From an uncultured Lachnospiraceae bacterium (lineage in GTDB: Bacteria; Bacillota; Clostridia; Lachnospirales; Lachnospiraceae), in the NCBI GenBank assembly GCA_947626395.1, contig CANQRU010000033.1:1-39565 (forward strand): a stretch of 39,565 nt of DNA, given 5' to 3'. The notes below the pieces were generated by a model that made no database searches, was not told where the DNA came from, and worked only from the letters and a program-made list of their open reading frames with translations. The translations under genes were made by a program, and so were the position numbers. This document shows, piece after piece, positions 7,061 through 14,896 of this stretch (positions within the stretch are counted from its first letter, which is position 1; each line of letters opens with the position of its first letter).

Positions 7061-7786
7061 TCAGTTCAAAGCCCTCAGCCCCACCCTCGATGTAAGACAG
7101 CGAACAATCTCAATATTCGTCATGAACGCTACGTCCTCCGCCCGGGAGACACGGCGGAAGATGTCCTCCATTTTCCCCCACATATTCTCTGCATCAAGAT
7201 CGTAGGAGTGGCCCACGATCTGGCAGATGGCGAGCTCGGTGTCCGTCTCAAGAAAGCCGTCCACGAATTGATCAAGCTCCCCGTCAAGATGGAAAATGCC
7301 CGGGCGCCAGTAGTACGGATCCTCCGGCGGGTCATAAGAATGGCTCTCCTCAGAGATTCTCGCGTATGCAAAACCGCAGTCCTTGGCCGCTTCGGCCATC
7401 AAGGGGCTCCAGTAATCAAATGGCGCGGCAAAGCCGCTCACCTCCTGCCCGAAGAGGCGGCGGAGGTTGTCCCTGTCCTGCCCCATCTCATAGAGTATGA
7501 ACTCACGGGGCTTTCCTTCAAAATACGGGTGCGTCAGGCTGTGGCTGGCGATCTCGTGCCCGTCGTAAAGACCCAGCGCCGCGCTGGGCGGCAGGCGCTT
7601 AACCACCATGCCGCTCTCATGAACCCACGCAAACTCCGAACGCATGAGCTCAGAGTTCAGATTGAAGGTTCCCTTTATGCCGTATTTATTCAGAAGCTCC
7701 ACAAATCTCACATCCTGCGTGACACCGTCATCGTAGGAGACTGTGAAAACCTTTTTCTTCCCTCCGGGGTAAAGTAGCTTTTTCAT
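7061..7786 (-). CDS. Polysaccharide deacetylase family protein (NodB/CE4-like)
   Basis: The 241-residue protein shows the NodB core: motif 1 FTVSYDDGVTQD with metal-binding Asp at about residues 19-20, and motif 2 HEIASHSLTHP with His82 and His86. It has no signal peptide, so it should act in the cytoplasm. Its position after GH105, GH28 and CE8 genes in the same direction suggests it removes acetyl groups from pectic oligosaccharides; this role is inference. The ATG has only a weak AAGGGA upstream. A possible terminator stem-loop separates it from the pectinesterase, so its expression may be partly independent. Confidence 0.85.
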   Translation of the reverse strand: MKKLLYPGGKKKVFTVSYDDGVTQDVRFVELLNKYGIKGTFNLNSELMRSEFAWVHESGMVVKRLPPSAALGLYDGHEIASHSLTHPYFEGKPREFILYEMGQDRDNLRRLFGQEVSGFAAPFDYWSPLMAEAAKDCGFAYARISEESHSYDPPEDPYYWRPGIFHLDGELDQFVDGFLETDTELAICQIVGHSYDLDAENMWGKMEDIFRRVSRAEDVAFMTNIEIVRCLTSRVGLRALN

Positions 7787-7813
7787 TCCCTTATGCTTTT
7801 GCCTTTCCTAAAG

Positions 7814-7860
7814 ATTAAAAGGGAAACTACAGCACCGCAATGCTGTGCGTCTCCCTTAAT
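7814..7860 (-). terminator. Stem-loop between pectinesterase and deacetylase genes
   Basis: The outer arms (AAGGGA with TCCCTT plus flanking ATTAA/TTAAT) enclose an inner ACAGCA/TGCTGT hairpin. On the minus strand the structure is followed by CCCTTTTAATCTTT. It may terminate or attenuate transcription leaving the pectinesterase gene. Confidence 0.45.
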
Positions 7861-7919
7861 GACTGGTCTTATCATTGTCAGTCAAGCTTCCGGCTCATTC
7901 GTCCGGATTAGCAGTCATT

Positions 7920-8903
7920 CTACCGCCTGGCCCACTCTCCCAGCACTTTCTCCGGCGTATACGCCTTCGCTTCCTCCGGCGTGAGCTGCCGGCTCCAATA
8001 CGCACGGCGATCCGTCGCGGCGCCTTCACCGTAATTGCCGTACTCGGCGTAGAAGGCGGTCTCATGGGCAATTGGCTTGTTCCAGTCGTGCCATCCTTCG
8101 TGGCGAATGTGAGCGCCCAGATAGGAATTCAGGATCACCGTCTTCGCGTGGTCGCGCCAGGGACGTCCCAGATAGACGCTGTCCGGCTGGCAGTCGCCGG
8201 TAAAGCGGCAGCGGTCGAACACATAGCCGTACGCCTGGCCTTCCGGCGTGGAGGCCGCCGTGACATAGCCGTTGATCTCCTTTCCGCGGCTGGAAGAGAA
8301 GATCTCGCACTCCTCTAAATAAGCGGCCGCGCCGCCGAAGATGAAATCCACGTCCCCGCGGAGATAACAGCGGCGGTAATAATGCCTTCCCGGCCTGCGG
8401 GGCGCGGTTTCCTTCGGTCCCTTGAAACCGCCCGGCTGAAGCTCCTTCGCCGGTAATGGCGCAGTGAAAAGCGTGTCCTGACCGCCCAGGAACCGGCAGT
8501 GATCGAACAGGAGCCGGTCTCCATCGGCGTACAGCGCCAGCGCCTGACCGATCTCGGCGCCGGATCCCGCCAGGTTCGCGAATGTAACATTCCTCACAGT
8601 CACATCGTCCGCGTCGATCCGGACGGACGCGGTACGAAACGTGCCGTATTCCGAACCGTCCGGCATCATTTTCCTTGCAAAATCCCCGTAGCAGAGGATC
8701 GTGCTCTGGGGATCGTCGCCCTCCAGCAGAATTCCCGGCTGGTCAAATACCAGCTTCTCCTCGTAGACGCCCGGTTCCAGATGGATGCAGACCGGCTCGC
8801 CCGCATACCGTTTCGCCTCCGCAACCGCCTCCTGCACAGTCGCCAGACAACCGTCCAGATTCCGCCCCACACGGATCACATGATACTCTTTTTGCTCAGA
8901 CAT
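7920..8903 (-). CDS. Pectinesterase (carbohydrate esterase family 8)
   Basis: The 327-residue beta-helix protein has all the CE8 motifs: GQALALY (about 119-125), QDTLF (142-146, with the acid/base Asp143), GDVDFIFGGA (183-192, with the nucleophile Asp186) and YLGRPWR (244-250). CE8 enzymes remove methyl esters from homogalacturonan. There is no signal peptide, so this copy probably demethylates imported oligogalacturonides before GH28 and GH105 act. It is 94 bases downstream of the GH28 gene, separated by a strong hairpin, and is read in the same direction. Confidence 0.95.
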   Translation of the reverse strand: MSEQKEYHVIRVGRNLDGCLATVQEAVAEAKRYAGEPVCIHLEPGVYEEKLVFDQPGILLEGDDPQSTILCYGDFARKMMPDGSEYGTFRTASVRIDADDVTVRNVTFANLAGSGAEIGQALALYADGDRLLFDHCRFLGGQDTLFTAPLPAKELQPGGFKGPKETAPRRPGRHYYRRCYLRGDVDFIFGGAAAYLEECEIFSSSRGKEINGYVTAASTPEGQAYGYVFDRCRFTGDCQPDSVYLGRPWRDHAKTVILNSYLGAHIRHEGWHDWNKPIAHETAFYAEYGNYGEGAATDRRAYWSRQLTPEEAKAYTPEKVLGEWARR

Positions 8904-8944
8904 ACTCTCCCTTCCTTTCCTTGCACACCTTATTCATAGCCGCC

Positions 8945-8984
8945 GGCCGCAGCCGCTCGCTTATGGCTCTTACGGCTGGCGGCC
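8945..8984. other. Strong GC-rich hairpin between GH28 and pectinesterase genes
   Basis: GGCCGCAGCCG pairs with CGGCTGGCGGCC through an eleven-base stem with one bulge and a 17-base loop. There is no T-tract, so it is more likely an mRNA-stability or processing element within the operon than a terminator. Confidence 0.55.
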
Positions 8985-8997
8985 TGCTGCCTTTATC

Positions 8998-10554
8998 TCA
9001 CCGGTCCCACTCCCAGTGATCCACACCGTCGATATCCACCGGCTCGCCCCGATACCCGGTCAGTTCCACACCTTTCAGCACCACATTCTCCGCGTTGCGG
9101 ATGAAGATCCCCTTCCCGGCCGTCTCCTCGCAGCCGGTCATCATGGCCGCCGTCCCCGACTCCGGGTTCTCGGCAAACGCGATCTGCACATTCTCCATGA
9201 CTACCTGCTCGATCTTCGACTCCGGCAGACCGTAGAAATAGATTCCCGCCACATGGCAGTCCTTACAGACCACATTGCGGATCTCCACATTGCCCACGCG
9301 GGGCGTCCGGTCGTCCACCGGCAGCGTCTCCTTCGTGGCCACATACTCCGACTTGCCGTCGGGTCCGCAGTAGTAGAAGCTGTTGATCACGAACGCGGAA
9401 TGCACGCCGTCCATTTTGATATGGTCGAAGACAATGCCGCGCAGATAGGAATCCTTGCCGCGGCCCCGTCTGGTCTTCACGCGCAGGCCCCGGTCCGTCT
9501 CCACGAAATGGCAATGGCTGATATGGATCTGATCCACGCCGCCCGCGATCTCGCTGCCGATCGTGACGCCGCCGTGGCCCCGCTCCATCAGACAGTGGTG
9601 GACCCGGATATCCCGGGAAGGCGTGCGGTACGTCCGACCCATATAGTATTTGCCGGATTTGATGGCGATGCAGTCGTCGCCCACGGAGAAATGGATCCCC
9701 GCGATCTCCACGTCAGTACAAGACTCCGGATCGATGCCGTCCGTATTGTGGGAATTGGCCGGCGACTGAATATGCATATCGTAGAAACGCACATGCTCGG
9801 AGAAATACGGATGCATGTTCCAGGCCGGTGAATTCTTAACCGTAATCCCCATGACCGTCACATTCCTGCAGTGATTTAGGAACATGGCCCGCGGTCTGGC
9901 CGGACCGCCGGCGATATACTTCTTGTTCCACCAGTTATCGAAATCCGCGCACCCGTCCAGCGTTCCCCGGCCGCAGATGGTCACATCCTCCACATACATT
10001 CCCGTGATCAGACTGGCGTAGGCGTCAAGGGGATCCCCTTCCCAGGACGCCGGAAGGAACTCCGAGGTCTCGTCGTAGCTTTCGATCCGTCCCGGCAGAA
10101 CCGGCAGCTTATCCCGGTCCGGGATCGCCGAAAGCACCGCGCCTTCGCCCAGTTCCAGCGTCAGTCCGCTCTTTAAGAACAGATGGGTAAACTTATACAC
10201 GCCCTCCGGCACATAGACGCGGCTGTCCGCCGGGCATGTAAGAACCGCCGCCTGGAGCGCCGCTGTATCGTCGCTCTTGCCGTCGCCGCGGGCGCCGAAA
10301 TCACGGACGTTGAGCGTCACGAATTCACGGCGCGTTTTGACGCTTACCGTTCCGACAGTTTCTCCGCCCCGGCGTATCTGAATCTCATAGATACTGTCCG
10401 GCGTCAGACCGTAAATAGTCTCCACCGTCCGGTTCGTACGCAGGTACAGCCCGCCATTTACCAGCAGCTCATATTCCTTCGTCCGGTAATCCGCGTCGTT
10501 GTCCATCACCTGGATCACGGCGCTTCTCATCGTAACCGCAAGTACACGGATCAT
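8998..10554 (-). CDS. Glycoside hydrolase family 28 (polygalacturonase), intracellular
   Basis: The 518-residue protein has an N-terminal fibronectin-III-like region (about 1-85), then a GH28 right-handed beta-helix beginning NVRDFGARGDGKSDDTAAL. Catalytic motifs are NTDGID (270-275), GDDC (292-295), GHGG (326-329) and RVKT (358-361). The family hydrolyses alpha-1,4-galacturonosyl linkages, usually as an exo-enzyme when cytoplasmic. There is no signal peptide. The ATG chosen overlaps the GH105 stop as ATGA, which indicates translational coupling; an ATG three codons upstream is possible. Confidence 0.93.
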   Translation of the reverse strand: MIRVLAVTMRSAVIQVMDNDADYRTKEYELLVNGGLYLRTNRTVETIYGLTPDSIYEIQIRRGGETVGTVSVKTRREFVTLNVRDFGARGDGKSDDTAALQAAVLTCPADSRVYVPEGVYKFTHLFLKSGLTLELGEGAVLSAIPDRDKLPVLPGRIESYDETSEFLPASWEGDPLDAYASLITGMYVEDVTICGRGTLDGCADFDNWWNKKYIAGGPARPRAMFLNHCRNVTVMGITVKNSPAWNMHPYFSEHVRFYDMHIQSPANSHNTDGIDPESCTDVEIAGIHFSVGDDCIAIKSGKYYMGRTYRTPSRDIRVHHCLMERGHGGVTIGSEIAGGVDQIHISHCHFVETDRGLRVKTRRGRGKDSYLRGIVFDHIKMDGVHSAFVINSFYYCGPDGKSEYVATKETLPVDDRTPRVGNVEIRNVVCKDCHVAGIYFYGLPESKIEQVVMENVQIAFAENPESGTAAMMTGCEETAGKGIFIRNAENVVLKGVELTGYRGEPVDIDGVDHWEWDR

Positions 10555-11687
10555 GCCTTCCATCTCTCCGACACCTCCCACTTCTTATACAGCAGATACT
10601 GGGCGTAGGCCATGCACAGAGCCGCCACGCCCTTGTTATCGTCATCCACCACCGGTTCCGAGAAATAATACGCGAGGCTGCCGTCCCTCCGCCCCGGATC
10701 CGGGCCCAGGCCCGCCACGGCGCAGGTTCCGGTCATCACCAGTTTCCCGTCCTTCTCCACGATCCGGTCCCGGATCAGGCTGTCCAGGATCTTCTCCGCC
10801 GCCGGCAGGTATTTCTCCCCCAGGATCAGGCGCAGACGGCTGGCCTTAAAGATCGTGGCCGCGACCATCGCCGAGCCGGAGGTCTCCAGATAATTCCCCT
10901 TCGAGGCCAGATCCGCGCGGTCGATCACCTGCCAGAAAAGCCCGGTCTCGGGATCCTGGTATTTCAGAATACTCTGAAGCGCCTCCCGCAGCGTATCCTG
11001 CAGCGGGCGCAGATAGTCGTAGACGTGCCGGTCCATCTCCTCCATCGTGTCGATCAGGCTGACCAGATACCAGCCCATGGCGCGCAGCCAGAAATTCTGC
11101 GAACAGCCGCTTTCCGGATCCGCCCAGAAGATGCTCTTCGACTCGTCATAACCGTGGAAATAAAGGCCGGTCTTCGGATCCCGCATATTCTTCCGCACAT
11201 TCTCAAACTGGTTGCAGACGTCCAGGTACTGATCCTTCGAGCCGCGGCTTGCGTCCAGCGTCATCCGAAACGGCTGCGCCATGAACAGGCCGTCCAGCCA
11301 CACCTGGTTCGGATAGATCTTCTTGTGCCAGTAATTGCCGGAAGCTGTCCGCGGCTGGCCCGCCAGCTGGGTTCCCAGGCTCTCGATCGCCTTGTGGTAC
11401 CTCTCCTCGCCGGTCTGCTCCCACGCGAAGAACAGCGCACGTCCGGGAAGAACGTCATCCAGCTTGTAATCCTCCTGTTTGTATGTGCGGATCGTGCCGT
11501 CCTCCAGGACATACCGGTCCGCGTAGTTCAGCGCGTAATCCTTAAACTGTTCCTTCCCGGTCGCCCTGTAAAGCTGCACAGCGGCCAGCGCCAGGCAGCC
11601 GTCGGCGTAGTTCCATTTGTTCCACTGCAGACGGCTGTCGTCGGCGTAGAACCCGTCGATGAAACGGTCAAGTTTTGCAAAATCCAT
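10551..11687 (-). CDS. Glycoside hydrolase family 105 (unsaturated galacturonyl/rhamnogalacturonyl hydrolase)
   Basis: The 378-residue (alpha/alpha)6-barrel protein matches YteR/YesR-type GH105 enzymes: KLDDVLPGRALFFAWEQTG, NQVWLDGLFMAQPF (the Asp near 132 corresponds to the catalytic acid) and NFWLRAMGWYLVSLID. It hydrolyses the unsaturated uronic acid left at the end of oligosaccharides by pectin lyases. It has no signal peptide, fitting a cytoplasmic role. It heads the pectin gene run and its stop overlaps the GH28 start. GGGGG lies eight bases before the ATG as a ribosome binding site. Confidence 0.95.
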   Translation of the reverse strand: MDFAKLDRFIDGFYADDSRLQWNKWNYADGCLALAAVQLYRATGKEQFKDYALNYADRYVLEDGTIRTYKQEDYKLDDVLPGRALFFAWEQTGEERYHKAIESLGTQLAGQPRTASGNYWHKKIYPNQVWLDGLFMAQPFRMTLDASRGSKDQYLDVCNQFENVRKNMRDPKTGLYFHGYDESKSIFWADPESGCSQNFWLRAMGWYLVSLIDTMEEMDRHVYDYLRPLQDTLREALQSILKYQDPETGLFWQVIDRADLASKGNYLETSGSAMVAATIFKASRLRLILGEKYLPAAEKILDSLIRDRIVEKDGKLVMTGTCAVAGLGPDPGRRDGSLAYYFSEPVVDDDNKGVAALCMAYAQYLLYKKWEVSERWKA

Positions 11688-11768
11688 CTCCTGTTACCCC
11701 CTTATCCGTCAGAAAACTGACTGTTATTTTATCTCTCTGTACCGTACGTTTCCGCCTTCCCGGCGCAC

Positions 11769-12476
11769 TCAGTCGGTACTGTAATTGATAAACCGCACTA
11801 TTTTCACATATTTCTCGATGGAAAGGATCTCCACGATCTCATCCGGATTCTTGATCCGCGGCAGTCTCACGGAAATGATCGTGCTGCAGCCGCCGTCCGC
11901 GCCGTAACCGATGATCTCCTTCTCCGTAATATAGCCGCCTTCCCCTTCGATGATGCGGTACGCGACGGGCAGGTACTCGGCGGCCTGGACTTCAATAAAA
12001 AGGCCGAAGCAGTTGCATTCCCGCGAAAAATGATATGCCACCGGCTTCAGCCACGATACAGTCAGATATACGGCCAGAGTGCCCAGAAGCCCGCCGGAAT
12101 AAAAGCCCATGCCGATCGCCAGTCCGATGCAGGCCGCGACCCACAGTCCCGCCGCCGTCGTCAGACCCCGAACCTCCAGCTTCCGTCCGGTCATAATGCT
12201 GCCGGCGCCCAGAAAACCGATACCGCTGATGACCTGCGCGCCAAGACGCCCCGGATCACCGGTCTGATAATACGCGAACATATACTGCCCGGTCAGCATG
12301 ACGACAGCCGCGCCGATGCACACCAGCATATAGGTGCGCATCCCCGCCGACTGATTGCTCTTCGCCCGTTCGATTCCCAGAACGCAGCCGCAGCACGCCG
12401 CCAGAAAAATACGGAATACGATCGATACCATATTCAGGTCGTGCAGAACGGCCGACCACTCTGCAAGCTTTTCCAA
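11769..12476 (-). CDS. MgtC/SapB family membrane protein
   Basis: The 235-residue protein has four to five N-terminal membrane helices with the MgtC hallmark sequences CVLGIERAKSNQSAGMRTYM and GIGFLGAGSIMTGRKLEVRG, followed by a soluble C-terminal domain of about 85 residues that resembles the ACT-like tail of MgtC proteins. MgtC affects magnesium homeostasis and membrane potential in pathogens; the role in this commensal-type genome is unknown. The frame begins with TTG, with a GGCGGGG stretch eight bases upstream; the next in-frame ATG would delete part of helix 1. It is transcribed from its own promoter. Confidence 0.9.
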   Translation of the reverse strand: MEKLAEWSAVLHDLNMVSIVFRIFLAACCGCVLGIERAKSNQSAGMRTYMLVCIGAAVVMLTGQYMFAYYQTGDPGRLGAQVISGIGFLGAGSIMTGRKLEVRGLTTAAGLWVAACIGLAIGMGFYSGGLLGTLAVYLTVSWLKPVAYHFSRECNCFGLFIEVQAAEYLPVAYRIIEGEGGYITEKEIIGYGADGGCSTIISVRLPRIKNPDEIVEILSIEKYVKIVRFINYSTD

Positions 12477-12539
12477 AACTCATCCCCGCCTTCTCATTAA
12501 CCCCGCTCAAACAAACTCCAAATAATTCCAACTGTCTGT

Positions 12540-12569
12540 ATCATACCATTTTTTCACCCTGCGTGTCAA
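12540..12569 (-). promoter_or_regulatory. Promoter for the MgtC/SapB gene
   Basis: A perfect TTGACA is followed by 18 bases and TATGAT. The resulting leader of about 55 bases contains no other start with a good ribosome binding site. Confidence 0.65.
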
Positions 12570-12640
12570 CGAATAACCGCATACGGCAGACTGCCGCAAG
12601 ACCGCCGGGCATAGTCCCCCCCAAAGCGAAGGAATCCCTC

Positions 12641-13762
12641 TTAATGGTCGAACATTTTCGAGACCAGTTTCAGGTTCTCAATGACCGGCAGATGCTGCGG
12701 ACACACGCCCTCGCACTGGCCGCAGCCGACGCAGTCCCGTGCCCGGCCGAATTTCAGCGCCAGGACGTCGTAGCTGGCGAAACTGGCTGTCCAGCCCTTC
12801 TCCTCCATATTTTCCCGCTTCACCGCGTTATACAGGGAGAAATACTGCGGGATCGCGATCTTCATCGGGCACCCGGACGTGCAGTAGGAACAGCCCGTAC
12901 ATGGGATCGCGGTCTGGCCGTTGATGATCTCCGCGGCCTTATGGCAGAGCTCCTTCTCTTCCTCAGTAAGCGGCTTGAAATCCTTCATGGAACTGATATT
13001 GTCCTTCATCTGCTCCACATCCGACATGCCGGAGAGCACCACCATCACATGATCCAGCGACGCCGCGTAGCGGAGCGCCCAGCTCGGCACGGACTTATCC
13101 GGGTCGTGATCCTTGAAAAGCTTCTCCGCCTCCGCCGGAACATGGGCCAGGGTACCGCCCTTCACCGGCTCCATCACGATCACCGGCTTGCCGTGCTTCA
13201 CGGCCGTCTCGTAGCAGGCACGGGACTGGATCCATTCGCTCTCCCAGTCCAGATAGTTGATCTGCAGCTGGACAAATTCCATCTCCGGATACTTCGTCAG
13301 AAGCTCGTCCAGCAGTTCCGCGGAATCATGGAACGAGAATCCGGCATGCCGGACCAGCCCCTGGGCTTTCTTCTCCAGAAGCCAGTGGAAGCAGTCGTAT
13401 TTCTCATACTTCGGCAGCATGGCGCTCTCGACCCCGTGAAGCAGATAGTAGTCAAAATACCCGGCACCGGTCTGCGCAAGCTGCTCGTTAAACACCCGGT
13501 CCCGATCCTCAAAGGAATCGAAAAATCCCGCGTGCAGCTTGGTCGCCAACGTAAAGCTGTCCCGCGGGTAGCGGTCCACCAGCGCCGCTTTCGCCACGCT
13601 TTGGCTGGCGAATCCATTGTACATGATGGCGGTGTCAAAATATGTAAATCCGTTCTCCATGAACAGGTCCACCATCTGCTTCACCTGCTCGATATCCACG
13701 TCCGCCGCGTTGGTCTTATCGACCGTAGGCATACGCATTAAGCCAAATCCGAGTTTCTTCAT
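12641..13762 (-). CDS. Aldo/keto reductase with C-terminal 4Fe-4S ferredoxin domain
   Basis: Residues 1-270 form the aldo/keto reductase barrel; the DTAIMY segment (Asp43, Tyr48), the lysine in TLATKL (75) and YLLHG (His109) give the catalytic tetrad. The C-terminal 90 residues hold two ferredoxin motifs, CTGCSYCTSGCP (288-299) and CVGCGQCEGVCP (344-355), which bind two 4Fe-4S clusters. Such fusions are common in anaerobic Firmicutes and are thought to link NAD(P)H and ferredoxin redox pools. AGGAGG lies six bases before the ATG. It is a single gene, not in an obvious operon with its neighbours. Confidence 0.93.
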   Translation of the reverse strand: MKKLGFGLMRMPTVDKTNAADVDIEQVKQMVDLFMENGFTYFDTAIMYNGFASQSVAKAALVDRYPRDSFTLATKLHAGFFDSFEDRDRVFNEQLAQTGAGYFDYYLLHGVESAMLPKYEKYDCFHWLLEKKAQGLVRHAGFSFHDSAELLDELLTKYPEMEFVQLQINYLDWESEWIQSRACYETAVKHGKPVIVMEPVKGGTLAHVPAEAEKLFKDHDPDKSVPSWALRYAASLDHVMVVLSGMSDVEQMKDNISSMKDFKPLTEEEKELCHKAAEIINGQTAIPCTGCSYCTSGCPMKIAIPQYFSLYNAVKRENMEEKGWTASFASYDVLALKFGRARDCVGCGQCEGVCPQHLPVIENLKLVSKMFDH

Positions 13763-13850
13763 GCTGTTCCTCCTTTTATTTCTTTCCTTTTATTTCAGCG
13801 TCACGCCGCATCGCGTCTTCCGGCGGCGGGATCGTGGCTGCCGCGCGTGT

Positions 13851-14414
13851 TCATTCGATCATATGGCCCGTCAGTTCCGAGATATCCGCTTTGCTCCAGA
13901 ATTCATTCTCCCAGTAAAAATATTCACTCTTTCTTTTCTTGAAGATCCGGAACGGAATATCGGTATTGTCATAAATATGGCAGATATCGCATACCTCAAG
14001 AAGCTCCGGGATCAGACCGAGCGCACGGACATACCGCTTTTTGATCTTTTCCACAGGAACGCCGTGGCCGCCGGATGCGAATCTTCGCATCACACGATGT
14101 ACATTGATATTCACATCCGAGGTCAGAACATAGATACAGCGGATAAAATACCCCTGCTCCTTCGCCCTGCGCAGCAGCTTGATATTGCGGTCTGTGGACA
14201 TCACAGTCTCAAATGTAAAACTTTTATGAATATCCAGCGCATATTCGCGCATATCCTCCGCAAGCTCGGCGGCCTCCAGATCCGTACACTCCGTCGCCCG
14301 CTTGATATCGTCCGCGTTAATGTAGGGCCTGATGATCTTCGCCGCCTTTGTGACCGTGCTCTTGCCGCTGCCGTTCGGCCCCGCGAAGACGATGATCTCA
14401 GGTTTCCTCTCCAT
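13851..14414 (-). CDS. Zeta toxin family protein (P-loop kinase)
   Basis: The 187-residue protein starts with IIVFAGPNGSGKST (Walker A, residues 12-20) and has NADDI after strand 2, the ETVMS segment (69-73) and RRFASGGHGVPVEKIKKRYVR (110-130), which match COG4185/zeta-type kinases. Zeta toxins phosphorylate UDP-N-acetylglucosamine and related sugars and block cell wall synthesis; some homologues of this size are not toxic. The gene overlaps a small upstream gene by 17 bases, an arrangement seen in toxin-antitoxin operons. The upstream partner is not a recognised epsilon or PezA protein. Confidence 0.85.
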   Translation of the reverse strand: MERKPEIIVFAGPNGSGKSTVTKAAKIIRPYINADDIKRATECTDLEAAELAEDMREYALDIHKSFTFETVMSTDRNIKLLRRAKEQGYFIRCIYVLTSDVNINVHRVMRRFASGGHGVPVEKIKKRYVRALGLIPELLEVCDICHIYDNTDIPFRIFKKRKSEYFYWENEFWSKADISELTGHMIE

Positions 14415-14688
14415 ATACTCGCCTCCCGTCCGGGTATTCTATGTAAGACGCCTTCTTCTCATAGTCATAGCCGGTGACCGGCAGTCCCTGATTCCGGTTC
14501 GTCTCGTTCTCCTGCCGGATCACCTCGCGGAAGCGGCGAACAAACTCGTCGTCGGCGACGCCGCAGGTAGAATCCAGCTCGTTGGGCGCGGGCGTCTTAT
14601 TCTCCTGTTCCTTCAGCGCCTCGTAGAAACCCTTCAGGATGCTTCTCTTCGCCTCCTGGCCGTTATTCGCGCCGTTCTGATGATCCAT
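14398..14688 (-). CDS. Small protein upstream of zeta toxin, candidate antitoxin
   Basis: The 96-residue acidic protein is preceded by GGGAGG nine bases before its ATG and overlaps the zeta-type gene. It has a helical N-terminal part (EAKRSILKGFYEALKEQENK), a middle region (STCGVADDEFVRRFREVIRQ) and a terminal GYDYEKKASYIEYPDGRRVY that looks like a short beta-hairpin. It lacks a helix-turn-helix, so it is unlike PezA. By position it is the antitoxin candidate for the downstream kinase. I do not recognise a named family. Confidence 0.65.
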   Translation of the reverse strand: MDHQNGANNGQEAKRSILKGFYEALKEQENKTPAPNELDSTCGVADDEFVRRFREVIRQENETNRNQGLPVTGYDYEKKASYIEYPDGRRVYGEET

Positions 14689-14812
14689 GCGCACATCCCT
14701 CCCATGAAAATACGTTCCTGTTTCTATTATATCTCTTTTTTCTTCCCAGTGAAAGCATAATATCTTAATTTTTGCATACTGCCGCAATACACGCCGGGGC
14801 GTCGCCGGTGCC

Positions 14813-14874
14813 AATGCTCTTCCTGCATGGAAATACAAGAAGAGCGTCACTGGCGCCCTTCCTGCATGGAAATA
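14813..14874. repeat. Hairpin repeat locus 1 (CATGGAAATA-loop element, two units)
   Basis: Two tandem units share CTTCCTGCATGGAAATA. In the first, CTCTTCCTG pairs with CAAGAAGAG (eight of nine bases) around the ten-base loop CATGGAAATA. The stretch 14822-14874 is 50/53 identical, in the same orientation, to 35964-36016 inside the heparinase-like gene. It lies in the non-coding gap upstream of the candidate antitoxin and downstream of the hydratase stop. Confidence 0.8.
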
Positions 14875-14896
14875 AAAAAACAGGCCGGAAGATGTA

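Noticed and set aside
7787-7919. Possible small gene between pectinesterase and deacetylase
   Set aside because: No frame with a ribosome binding site; the stretch is explained by the stem-loop.
12563-13741. 392-codon plus-strand frame
   Set aside because: It is the complement of the aldo/keto reductase gene and shows the composition typical of an antisense frame.
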